The position numbers were made by a program, and so were the translations under genes. From Nymphaea colorata (taxonomy: Eukaryota > Streptophyta > Magnoliopsida > Nymphaeales > Nymphaeaceae): a DNA stretch of 64,000 bases. The stretch is from the NCBI RefSeq assembly GCF_008831285.2, contig NC_045147.1, forward strand, positions 16,594,854 through 16,658,853, written 5' to 3'. Positions within the stretch are counted from its first letter, which is position 1; every line of letters starts with the position of its first letter. The notes under the pieces were generated by a model that had not been told where the DNA came from, did not search any database, and saw only the letters and a program-made list of their open reading frames with translations. This document shows, piece after piece, positions 26,900 through 38,698 of this stretch.

Positions 26900-26949
<50 letters not shown>
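26864..26949. repeat. (TA)n/(TACA)n microsatellite
   Basis: About 86 bases of TA dinucleotide repeats are interrupted twice by ACATACA units. The tract lies in intergenic DNA about 370 bp beyond the stop codon of the ALKBH10-like gene. Confidence 0.95.
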
Positions 26950-26952
<3 letters not shown>

Positions 26953-27322
26953 ATTTCCCTTTCGCTCCCCAAACTCATAGATTACAGCGTTCTGCAAGCA
27001 CCCCTAGGTAAACGCTAAAAAATGGCGTTGGCAAATGCTTGAGTTCTCCCTCACTTAGATGACCCGTTTATCTTTGCCAGTGAGCTTCGTCTCACCAACA
27101 CCATCCATCTCCTCTTTACTCTCTTCCATACCCAGATAGGCTAAATTCTCCATATCCGTCCACTTCCCAGTCAATCCCTCGGTTTTGCCCTAGACATTCT
27201 CTCCTGAATCAGAATTCTCTTTACATTTACTCTCACATCTCTCTGGTAGCAGGCCATTAGTCAATGAACTCTGTAGATTTGCAGGTTCCACACTTCACTT
27301 CCACCGGTGAATCGGCTTCACC

Positions 27323-30300
27323 TCAAACTTCACCTTCTAGCTGTTGCAGTGGTGGTTGACCAGTCCCAGCCGGTGGAAGGAACACTCCAGTACCAGAAGC
27401 CGGGATTCTAGGTTGCGCGGCCTCCACTGCAGCTGAGGGCAGTCCTGTAGTACTGGCCTCAGGTACAGTCATTCGAGGTGGTGCGTAAGGCACTGACCGC
27501 GCCGCAGGTGCACCTAAGAAGATCGGCTGCATGTCATTTGTGGGCAGATGCTGTGGACTAACAGAAGGCACATGCAGAACTCCTGTTGACGGAACTCGAC
27601 CATAGTTCTTGGGACCTGGATGTCGAACCATGCTCAGGAGCCGAGGAGATGCTGCTCCCCTTGGCCTAGCTGCTGCAGATGATAGGTGTGGCCCATCGGC
27701 AAATAGCATGTTCTTTGATTGAACCTTGGTGAAAGTGACAATAACACGCTGACTTCGAATTGAAGGAATTGCACGCTTAGCAAAATCTGCACTCTTTCCT
27801 TTCATAACTAGTAGAGCTCTGCAACAAGGAACCATGAGATACCAATACAGAAGCACCCTATGAAATCATAAGAATCTTATCATAAGACGTACACGCAATT
27901 ACCACCATCAGTTTCGCAGAAGGAATAGGAATCAATGATACTATCCACATATGAATAATAGACCAGTAACCTTGTTCAAAGTACATCACCAAGACGTGTT
28001 TCATCCTATTATCTGTGGCAATAAGATTGTCTTATAACTTATTGGATCATTACTTGACAAATATCCAGCTAAAGTCAGCCACTTAAAGGCGATCAATATG
28101 CAGCCAACGTTGTTGATAAATAGCACCAGAGTTACCATTGAACAATTTCAGGGCCTTTTTGGGTCCTGGAAAAGCTGACGTTTGGTTCTTATGGTCTAAT
28201 AAATTTCAGAACTTGTGACTGCTATAGGAGATTCTTGAAGAGACACTGGCAAATCCCACTCACCGAATAGCTAAAGAAATATCAATATTTGAAAAAGGCA
28301 GCAAAGCTAAATACAATGAATTATATAGCACATAACACAAATGAAACAAACTGCAACTGCTTACCCTGCCTGCAGAGAAAGCTCAAGAGAACCCCTGTAG
28401 TCACCAGGATGTTCTATGCTTATCACCCTGCCAAAAACCATGCTACATTTTGTCAGGAACAGACTGCTTAACGGTCTGCCAAACCATGGTGGGCATGTAT
28501 GAGGGTGAGAATGGTCTCCCTGCAAATTAATTATTCAGGATCTTAGAACTTTTCTATGGCATTCATGCTCCAAGCAGACCAAAAGCTCTAAAATGTTTCA
28601 CCTCATCGAAGAAGTCAACAATACAAGCATCTGGTTTTACACTAATCAGCTGCAGTTGAAAAAGACGATCAACAATATCTTGTAACACATCAGGAATAGG
28701 CTCCGTCTTGCAGTCTGCAACACCAACCAGCTTCACACTTCAAAAACATCTTCCACTTATATGATAAACAATTGATGAATAAAAAAACTTGCCTCTGGAT
28801 GTCGCAGGTTCATTGTCATCTTCTAGAGGTTTGTCAATGATCGGGATACCTAACTGGAGTGTTTCTCTTCCCCGACCTTTCATGGGCCTCTTCGAAGGTA
28901 GAAATGTCTGTCCTGCATGTTGTCATACCCCAGTAACCACCATTTACACAATGAAAATATTTTGCTAGAAGAGAGAGTTTAAATGCAAGTTCAAAGTTAG
29001 AACCATAAATAAATAAATAAATAAAGGATATACTTGATCCGTATTTATGGATTGAAAAGTCATATTACAATAATACAGATCATCAAAGCATAGGTCACTT
29101 TCCAAATAATTTAATCAAGTAAAAGCGTAAAAGTAGTGTAGCCCTTAAAAGGCATTCTGTGAGATATCCTTAATGGTTCTCGTTTCAAACAAAGACACTT
29201 CACTTTTTATTCATTTGTCAGCTTCATTACTATTACTGTGTTTGATGGAATATGATTTTGTTCACCACAAAGGAAAGGGACTATTACGATCAGACCTCAA
29301 GATACTGGAGTTAATCTGTCACAAAGCTCAGTAGAATACACCGACATGAGAATCTTACCCATTTGCCTCATTATGTTAAAGAGGAAGTCATGGCAAATGA
29401 GAGTCAAGAAGCAAAAACAGGAATGAAGGGAAGAAAAGAGAATCCCTTAAGCTGGACGGTTATGGTAGTAACTCGCACCATTTTTTCAATGGAAGAGTAG
29501 GTCCTCAAAGCCTCAAACTAAACCAAGCAAAGCCAGATAATACAATGATTATATAAATTTTTCATGGTTTTCTAAATTCTTTTAGATGCTAATTGTAAAC
29601 GTAGGTAATTGTATAGCCGCAGGAGAAGAAATAAAAAAAATGCCCAACCCAGAGGAAAACAAATGAGGAGAAACCAACTAATGGGATGAAGATATTCAGA
29701 GAAAATCAGTAAGGTGCATGTGTGTAAAGGGCCAGTTACCCAAGCTCAAGCATTTGGAAAAACCTGGAGCAAATAACATTAATTTTCATTTAATAAAAGA
29801 ATAACCCACTAAAAGAAGTATGTGATCTATAAGCTATGCCATATGAGTGTGGGTGCAGAAAGGGTGTGTGTGCGTGAGGGTGCATGTGTGGGTGTATCTG
29901 TGAATGTATATTGGATGGACTTCGTTAGGAATGCATTATTCACTCATTCACTCATTTATTTTAATGGATTTAATATAAATAACAGATCACAAAGACAGAG
30001 AAATGTTGACTTTTAGACCCTTAGACATGCAAGTTAGTATCACGTGTTTTGTTGACTATAGCTGTCAGCTGGGACCAAAATTTGAGTGGAAGCTAATATA
30101 TACTGGTCTCTTTTTTTCTTTTTTTTTTTCTTTTCAAAAAAATTGTTTTCCCTTTGTTGGTTTTCATGCTTCTATACTTTGAAGTGTTTTTATTCAGCAG
30201 AGTTAACTGGTCATGACATCAATGATATCTAACACGCATAGAGATAGCAAATATTACTCATACTCGCAACTATTTTTTGACAACTTAACCACATGAAAGT

Positions 30301-33300
30301 TTGATATCCATGACAAAAATTTAGGAACCAACTCTTAAAATCAAGCCTTTTCCAGTGTACAGTATGGACTTTGTAATATTATTAAAAACAGTTTTCCAAA
30401 ATTTTGTAACTTATGACTTCCTATTTGCACATCAAAAAATGTGATTTAAGAGCTTATCTTAATTTCCCTAACATAGATATGTAGGTTTCTAGATAGGTTC
30501 CAGCTGTCAGACATAGGTGCATTTAAGAGTAACCAAAGTTTAGATATAAATAAGTTGATAAATAAATAACCAATATAAAATAAGTAGTAGATGCAAGCAT
30601 CCAGCTGACGGTAGACTTCCTAACCTGGCACACTTGACCTACTAGCACACTGGTGTACCACCTAAAGAACTGACCGGAGCAAAGCCAGGCCCAAACAAGT
30701 CACCAAGGGGCTGTCTGATTGACGGCAAAAGTTTGCCTTAGAAAATTTTATTTGGAAACAAAAAATTTAGGCAAAAACATTTTCCTTCCTTTTAGAAGAC
30801 GTACCTTGCCTTTTAGGCAAAAAAGATACATCTCACAAAAAAATTGCTCCATACTAAAATTTTGACTAGGAGAAATAAAAAATGTGCAGACCCCACCTTT
30901 TGTGGTGAAGTTCCGTGAGAAAGAAAAAAAAAAACCTTCAATTAAACTGTGCCAAAACAAAGTCCTAGGAAAAGTTATAGATTTTGTGCCTAATGATTAT
31001 TGTAAAGCACCAGGCCTACAATAAGTATTAGAAGTCCAGCACAACTGTACCCTCAAAAAGTACACCTTCATCGGAAACAAAGTTGTTAACAATAACAGCA
31101 ATGACAAATATCAAAGAAGTTATTATAGCATTCTATTCAGTTGCACGAAATCAACTGAAAGAAAAAAAGCAAAGAACCATTGAACAACTTGGAAGCAATT
31201 AAGAAAGGAGAAGAGATTACAGAAGAAGAAAGAAAACCAAAACTAATTTACCTTGAAGCTCCCCTCTTTGACCAGAAGATCTAAGCTTATTTGCAAATGA
31301 AAGAAGCTGCAAGACTTCGGAACCATGGAAAAGCTCTTCATATAGTTCAAGTCCTTCAGCAACATTGACCTAACCATAGGGAAGACATGATTATTGATCA
31401 GGCGTAGCTAAAGCCTGTGTCTCAGGAAAGAAAAAGATGTCATCGAGAAGTTGATGCAGCTGACTATTGGGATCGTAGAACCTAATCAAAATTACAGAAG
31501 GACTATTAGAGACTAAGAGTTCAGACAAAGATCCTACCTCCTCCTCGTCTAAGATTTCAAGGGCCACAAAAGTCTTAGGAGCTGGAACACTATTCTGCTT
31601 CTCATTCTGCTCCCTGTTAGCATTAACACCATCCTTTTGATGTCCTGAAAGCAATAAAAATGTCGATATGTGGACTAAACTTGTTATCAATGCACTGCAT
31701 TCCAAATGCTCTAATAGATGTAGAAATGAGACTTGTGGAGATAGATGACACCTAACTAAGAAAAGTTCATATAATATGAATTTGTTCTGAAACAACAAAA
31801 AGTCTTGTAAGTAACATGAGTTCAGTACAGATGTACACAAAATACTGCAGGAGTCACCTACAATATTCACAAGATGTACTAGATGAAATGAAGAACCTTG
31901 TTTGAGAAGGACGCATGGTCATATCTCATGAAGAAAAGCAGTATAAAAGTGAAATTGCTATGACATATTTGGGAGATATCTTATGTGAAAGCACAGAAAA
32001 ACTAAGCTTTGTAAAGAGGGTGATAAATGATAATCTAAAAATACAAATTCAATTTCACCTTTTCATGTAAAACAAATGAGGTCCAAATTAAATAATTATG
32101 TGAACTGCTAATCTTTATCTTCTACATTTGCTAGAAAGAGGAAAAAGATATCGATAACTACAAATCCATTCCACCTTGCTCTAGCATTTAAATGAACTTG
32201 AACTTATGTAGTAGAATTGAACGTGAACCTAGCTAAATCCAATCCTCAGCCATTCAAGTTCAGGCCACTTGCCCAAATGAGTCAGACACTGGCTCGCTTG
32301 GCTTGGCTGATTTCACATAAGTGAACGATCTTAACTGGAGCTCAAATTAGCTGACCAAGATATATTCATCTGTAGCAGGCAAATATGTTTAAAAGAAAAA
32401 ATAAACCATTACTTTGAAAAGGGGGCATGAGGTGGAACCTTTCATTTTGCTTGCTAAGCATAACCGAGCTCAAAGAAGATGTCCGAGCTATAAAAAGTAT
32501 CTATCTGGCGATCCCATTATGCAAATGGACGAACCAAAGCAGAGACCAGCCAGGGTCCAGTTAGCTCGGCTTTTTGTGTATCCGTTACTACAGTAGGCAT
32601 ACCTTCCACAACAAATGGAAATGTGGCGTCATCTGAGACCTCCACTACTGCATTTAATACCCATAAGAGCAACATCCATCTTTGTAGCAATCAGCCTGAG
32701 GACTTCCTAGATCTACCGTGAACAGGAAGCATGAGTAAAAGTATCATGAATTCCATTCCTGACAGTGGATACTAATACAAAAATATTGAGAAAATTCACC
32801 AACAACTTTATATACTATAACATAGGTAGGCGCACAAACAATATCTTCCTGGCTAAAAGGTGAGAACTAAATCGGGCTAAGGAAGCACGTGGAATAACGA
32901 TTCCTAATGATAATTGTTTTCCGGAAATTTATAATTTCGATGATACAATCCTAATGATCGTATGATGCACGCAAGAACGAATCGTCCTGAATCCCGGACG
33001 CTCCGAGGGTTACCTTCTTTCTCATCTCCCGAGTTTATCCCACTGACTTCCAATGCCACCTCTCTACTGCTTGGTTCCCGCTCTGTGTCGGTCCCTTCAT
33101 TGCTCTCAGACGAGATAAAACTTGGTCCGCTAAATGCACCACCAATCTGACCCCCTTTGCCTCCAGAAGTCTCCAAGCCCTCCTTTACGCCAGCGGATAA
33201 TGCAGATGATTCATGGTCGAGGCTCTGTGAGTCCACCGCTACGGAATGGTTATCTTTCACATGCCCTGCGCCAGTGCTCTTGTTCCCACGTCTACCTCCA

Positions 33301-33722
33301 GCAATCTGCAGAGTCCGTTTCTCCCTGTCCAGTTTGGGATAAGGGAAGGATCCCGGAGTGGTGGGTGGATCGGCATTCCTGGTCTGCTTCCCGCTGGCAA
33401 CCTGCTGAAGAGCTTGCATTATGTCAGCCACGGAAAAGTACGGCTGCATATAGAGCACAGGAGTCCAGGGAAACCGCCGCTGCTGAATGCATTCGAATGC
33501 AACCTCATACTCCCCGGGCTCGCCGATGCACCTCAAGTGATAGCACAGGGAGTCAATGATGGCATTAGCCGCTGCAAATTCAGCACGAAGCCATAAGATG
33601 AACGCGTCCTTCCCATCTGGAAGCCACTGCTCCTGATAGGTGTCATTGCCGCCCGGCGACTGCATCTTTTCCGGACAGGCGACGCGCACAGGACTCTTGA
33701 CAGTTGCATCTCCGGTCGGCAT
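27323..33722 (-). CDS. ALKBH10: ALKBH10-like 2-oxoglutarate/Fe(II)-dependent oxygenase (seven exons, 605 aa)
   Basis: Related to the plant ALKBH10 proteins. ALKBH10B removes N6-methyl groups from mRNA adenosines and promotes flowering in Arabidopsis. Exons, in transcript order: 33722-33014, 31644-31538, 31369-31252, 28912-28793, 28714-28602, 28519-28365, 27818-27323. Phases join cleanly to 1818 bp. Residues about 35-115 form the conserved helical N-terminal domain (FILWLRAEFAAANAIIDSL and PYFSVADIMQALQQV). Residues 120-260 are low-complexity. The oxygenase fold spans about 270-470, with PIPDVLQDIV, VKPDACIVDFF, GDHSHPH (390-396), WFGRP, FGRVI and MKGKSADFAK. The C-terminus (470-605) is proline-rich and probably disordered. 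Intron 4 uses a GC donor (AGAG|GCAAGT, 28792-28791). A 5' UTR intron at 34089-33741 is plausible. Position 456 is Arg where I recall His in the family, and FLTKCS replaces the usual FLTECD, so demethylase activity is uncertain. Confidence 0.9.
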
Positions 33723-34089
33723 GGTCAGCGGAGGTTGAAGCTAAGCCAACCGCATTTTAGGAGACCCCTCGCCTTGAATACAAGACCCAAGATTCTAAAA
33801 CCTAAAATCTCTCGACAGCCAGAGCCAATATTGACCGCTCGGAAAATTTTAACACCAATCTTTGGCCGAAAAAATCTGTAAACAAAAAGAAACACCCTCT
33901 AACGACTTCAATCTCAATAACTTCGAAGTTCGAACTCCAAAATAGGCTCGAGTAAGACTAAATTAGTCAAGAAACCCCAGGAAACTAACAATCGTGATCT
34001 GGAACGAAGTATCCAAAAGCAGATTTACTACACCAAACAGCCCAATTTGATGATAAAAAAAAAAACGTCGAAATCCAAGGGAAATTAAC

Positions 34090-37000
34090 CTCAACGACAC
34101 CTCAAGCAACACTTGCTGCACTGCTCAAGTGTCTCCGTTCCCCCGTTGATCCAGAGCCCCACTGCTTCCGGCTTCGATTTCTGGGTCCACCACCACCACC
34201 AAATTAAATGCACAATACGTTAAGTAGAATAAACAAGTAAATGAATGGGCCGTCTCAGAAGTCGGAACGCGCCGCTCAAGAGAGTGAGAGGAAGTACAAG
34301 GACAGAAATAGTTAGCTCAGGGAGGGAGAGACGAAGACCACGCCAAAGCCTCGCTACACAGGCGGACGGCGTCTGCTTTGCTCAGGCACTCCGCTCGGCA
34401 GAGGAAGAGAACGAGAGTGCGAGGAAATCCTTCCAATGCCGCCATCACATTTCAGCTTAGGATAAAAAGGCAACGGTAAAACTAAACCCAAATCCAATAG
34501 TTGCTAGCGACAATGGGGTTCATGTCAAGAAATTTTGCGACATGAAACCAGTTGACCGAGCTTACTGGTAAATGGTAACTTCTAAAAGTGTATAAATTTT
34601 CCTTTTTCAATATGAAAATACCATCTTAATCTAAAAATTTAATTGCTAGATTGAGGGCCGATCCCCACTTTGCTATTGACAAAATTGGTTTATTATTAGA
34701 AAAACAACTCAAAACATACTCCTAATTATACAATGTAGATAGATCATGATCGAATAATTCAATGGTCACCAAAATCTCAAAGAACACCATCTACAATGGA
34801 GGGCTTGATTGTTAGATGGTAGAGGTCCTTTTAGTTATACATCAAATGTAAATGGGAAACACGCCTTGCTTGGGCTCTAATGATCCCCCAAATGTCAAGG
34901 AAACAAATGCTCTATGTTTAGCAGATGATCTGTTCTTGGTGAAAACGCAAGCCTTCTAGGGATTATATTTGTTTTCCTTGTCCCCTAAAATGCCAGGAAC
35001 AAGAGTTCTTATTTCTAGCATTCTTAATTAGGAGAAGAAGAAACCAAGCATCTTGTCAAAGATTAAAAAAAAAAAAAAAAGATTTAAGTAGTATTTTGGT
35101 CTCTTTCAAATAAATTTTCTAGTTCTGCCCCTGGCAAGAAGTAGTATCTGGGTCCACTGTTGAGACAAACCAAGACCATTGACATAAGATGGGCAATCAT
35201 TCTTAGGTCCAAATGTGAGTTATTGTTTTATAAATAAATGTCAGATCATGTGTAACTTTCATCCACCAACAAAGCTATGTCTTTCAAAGTAAATGACTTG
35301 CCATGTGTGTCACGTGGTACACCATGAGTACAATTTTTTTAATTCATGTCGACATGCCAACATAGGTATCGATGCCTAAACATACTTTTGCTAATATTCT
35401 TTGTTATTTTGGATATTGCAAAATGTTTTTTACATTATTTAAAAAATGCTTAATGTTTTGCAAGATACAAGCTTGTTTTTATCGATTAAAAGAAATCTCG
35501 AGTCATTATATCTCCTTGTAAATCATTTTTTAAATTTCCTTCATGTCGTCTAGATATGTATTCTTGTCATTCCAAGAAGCCAAACCAGTTACACCAAACC
35601 ACATGGGTTGCTATTAGAAATGTTAAGGAGCCGTTTGATATCAGGAACAACAAATGATTATTTCACGAATTTAAGGTAGATTTATGAGACACTTGTTCCA
35701 GTGTTATAAGAATCTACTATAATTTTAGGGTAGATTCATGGGACATTTATACTTTGTTCTTGACATCAAACAGGCCCTTAAATGTCTTCAACGAGTTCAA
35801 AATTTTGTACTCTAGTAACACCTTGATATAATGATAAATTTCTATATGTACTTGGTTGAATCTTGTTTTGGAGATTAATCATGAGTTTTAAGGCGGTGAG
35901 TCTTCAAACAAGTTCATAAAATTTGAGTATTGATTCGTGAGAATGGCTATTAAATAGCTTAGGGTTCATGTTTTTGGATTCAGTGAACCACTTTAAAACT
36001 TTAGACAAGTTTCATAAATGAGTGAATGTGGAAGACAGAGATGAGCACATGGTGCTACTATCAAGTGAGGTGCCCAACATGAACTTGGTCACTTTGCAAC
36101 ACAATCAGGCCCACACAGTTGTGATACAGGAACCTATCAAGAATAAGAAGTAGTAGCCATGGGCGATGTTGGTTAAGGCAACTTAGAATCAAATCCCAAG
36201 TCCTAGAATTAGTGAATCCACTAATGGGGCATTTGGTAGCCTCGGATTTGAGATCTTCAGGATTTGAGAACCGTGAATTTAAGATTTGACTCTCCTTTTT
36301 TGATGTTAAACATGACCTTTCTCCATGCAACAAAGTAAAACAAGGATCTTGAGTATCAATTTTAAGTCTGCCTAGGATCATTGGTTTGATGAAGTGTGGA
36401 TTTTGCCATGAATCTTTTTGTCACATCAGCAAAAGCATGCCAATTCAGATGGTTTATCTTTTGTGCTTAGCAATGTCAAATGACTTTGAAACTCTTTGAC
36501 AATTAAAATTGGCTCAAAGTAAAAGCAGTTACCCGGATGTCTCATTTTCTATCCACAACTCTGAGTAAATTTAAATTTATGGAGGTGTTTGTTTGTCCTT
36601 GACAAAGTATTTGCATGTATGGAGACATGGCTTCATAGTACCATTGTAATTATTAGTTTATATTCTTTGTTAAACTTCTTTATTCATATTTCACTTTTTT
36701 CTATATCTCTCACTTCTAAATGCTAATAGAAAAAGGGAGATACACTGACATGGCTCTATCTATATCTCAAACATTTTCTTAATGTTTGAAGTGATAATAC
36801 CTAGAAGGATTTGCTCATAAATTCCCCAATGAGACCAACATGTACAAGTTCTCCCTAACTCCATCAAGCAAGACTCATGTGGAAAACCAAGTGTTTGTCC
36901 TCTCCATTAAGTATGGGACATATTATATTATACGTCAAAAACAACTCTGGCGTATAAAACAGGAATAAGACTCGTTTTTTTCAAAAAAACGGTAAAAAAT

Positions 37001-38698
37001 AAAAGACGCTTATAAAACGCGTATTATACGCGTCTTCTGCGTTTTTTTAAAGGGCGCTAGATAATTTTAGAAGAATGGCACCAAATGCAATATTTATGAA
37101 AAGGTTGGTTTATTTTAAACTTGATCTACCCTTTTAATGGCAAAAATGTCTTTTTAGATAGGAAAAGAGGGCTTCAAAATCGATTCCTCCTTCGTTCTCC
37201 TCCTCGTTTTCTCATTGGACTGAAGAATGGAGAACGTTTGAAGAGGGGAGTCGCCGGACGGACGCGCGGTGACGGTGAGAGGGGTCGACGGGAATCGCCG
37301 GCGGGCTGAAGATTTTTCCAGCGGTGAGCATTAATCAGTGACAGCAACCTAAATCAGTGATAGCAACCTAAATCAGTGATTTTGACTTTGGCTAACTGGG
37401 TTTGTGTTGTACAAATCTTTCATTTTTTTTGTTTCTTACAAATGTTTTCATGCTTAATATCATGTTTATTTCTTTTTTTTTTGTCTTGGCCTATTTCCTA
37501 CTGATTTGCCCCAATTTGTGCATGCTGTTTTGCGTTTTCCCTTATTGTTATTTGTTTTTCATTAAGTTACTTTATCTACGTTTGCTTCTTTATTTCATTA
37601 TGTTGTTATAATGTTATTTGTTAATCTATTTCAGTATTTCTCTTATGCCCGAGCCATGCTTTTTCTGTTGCGGAATGCTGTTCTTAGTTATATTATATGT
37701 CAGTTATTAGTTAATTCCACATAATTTTTTTTGTCTTACAGTTTTACTTTTTAATTTTACCGAATGTTGGTTTTAGTTTTTGTTTTACAATTATCAATCT
37801 CTCATTGCTTGCTGCATTTGCTGCGAGAATGATCTAGCAGCCGTGTTTTACACTGTCTGCTAGGTAGATTGGAAATGGATAAGATGATGATGCATGGCTG
37901 CATTTTGAGTATTTGATATTTTTATGATTATATTTATTGACTAGTTATATGTTAAAAATGAAAAATTACAGAATGCTAAATTTATAATGCAAAATTCTGT
38001 CTAGCTAATTTTAATTTGTTGCTTATCTAGTCATTTTTCAATATTTTTTTTATTTCTCATTTATTTTATTTTTATATAATTATCAGGATTTTTTTATTTT
38101 ACTTTTTAAAAAATTACCGTATTTTTTCCATTTTATTGCCAAAATATACAACTTTGTCATATTATATCTTTTTTGCTTCTTATCGTATAATACTGTACAC
38201 GTTTTTTGTGATTTTTTGTGACAATTCACCTTGACATGTTGTGTTGTGTCTCGTCCATTTCAATTTAATGTTAAATTAGTGAAAAACGAGACTATTTTCA
38301 CCTTGAAATAGGGATAAAAGTAGTCGATTGAAGCTTATGAAATTCTTCCAAGATCAAAGAAAGAACCCCAAGGGAAAAAGTAACCTAAGGGAGTGGGACT
38401 ATATTCTTCGTATGTAATTATTATAAATCTTTAATCTTTATTATTTGCTAAAGCATGTATCCTTCGTGTTTGAGTGAAGGATTTTATCCAAGTTAGGGAG
38501 CAAAGGGCTGGACTGGGCCAAGTGCTGAACTGAGGAACAAACTAACATCGAGCCAGTGGGCTCCTCGACTCAACCTATTGGGTCTGGCTTCCCTCGGCCC
38601 TTTCCAGAATAAATTGCGAATAAGGGGAAATAAAACGCGGGGCCTTCTTCCATTCCTTCTTCCTTCTTCCAGTGGGGAGTCGTTCGAAGAGATTCTGC
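34090..38698. other. Intergenic region upstream of anthranilate synthase beta
   Basis: No gene is supportable. The stretch holds a Tourist-like MITE (35627-35777), an 18-bp unit of the type AATCAGTGACAGCAACCT repeated at about 37332-37380, and an AT-rich block (36920-38200) with a GC-rich core near 37200-37310. That block resembles decayed DNA-transposon sequence, but I could not find matched ends. Confidence 0.45.
35627..35777. mobile_element. Tourist-like MITE (PIF/Harbinger type)
   Basis: The ends are imperfect inverted repeats. The left end reads GGAGCCGTTTGATATCAGGA, and the right end, reverse-complemented, reads GGGCCTGTTTGATGTCAAGA; both continue with ACAA. TTAA lies directly on each side, consistent with a TTA/TAA-type target duplication. 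At 151 bp with no coding capacity, it fits a non-autonomous Tourist element. The GGGCCTGTTTG end is characteristic of that group. Confidence 0.6.

Larger units (their letters stand above)
18523..27250. other. Large intergenic region between KANADI and the ALKBH10-like gene
   Basis: I see no gene I can support in about 8.7 kb. The region has CT (19355-19392), CTG (25320-25350) and TA (26864-26949) microsatellites, a 20-bp unit repeated in tandem at 22506-22545, a perfect hairpin at 22233-22310 and a dispersed-repeat block at 22016-22110. A minus-strand frame at 25367-25131 has a poly-alanine stretch that comes from the CTG repeat. It has no recognisable domain and no plausible splice donor, so I do not call it. 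Confidence 0.5.

Noticed and set aside
33134..33596. Plus-strand frames of 116-141 codons opposite ALKBH10 exon 1.
   Set aside because: They are shadows of the conserved minus-strand exon, which has clear family similarity.
36915..38215. Possible DNA transposon: repeated TATTATACG motifs at 36921 and 37021, inverted near 38185, with a GC-rich core at 37200-37310.
   Set aside because: No matched terminal repeats and no convincing target duplication could be found, so I list it only as intergenic DNA.
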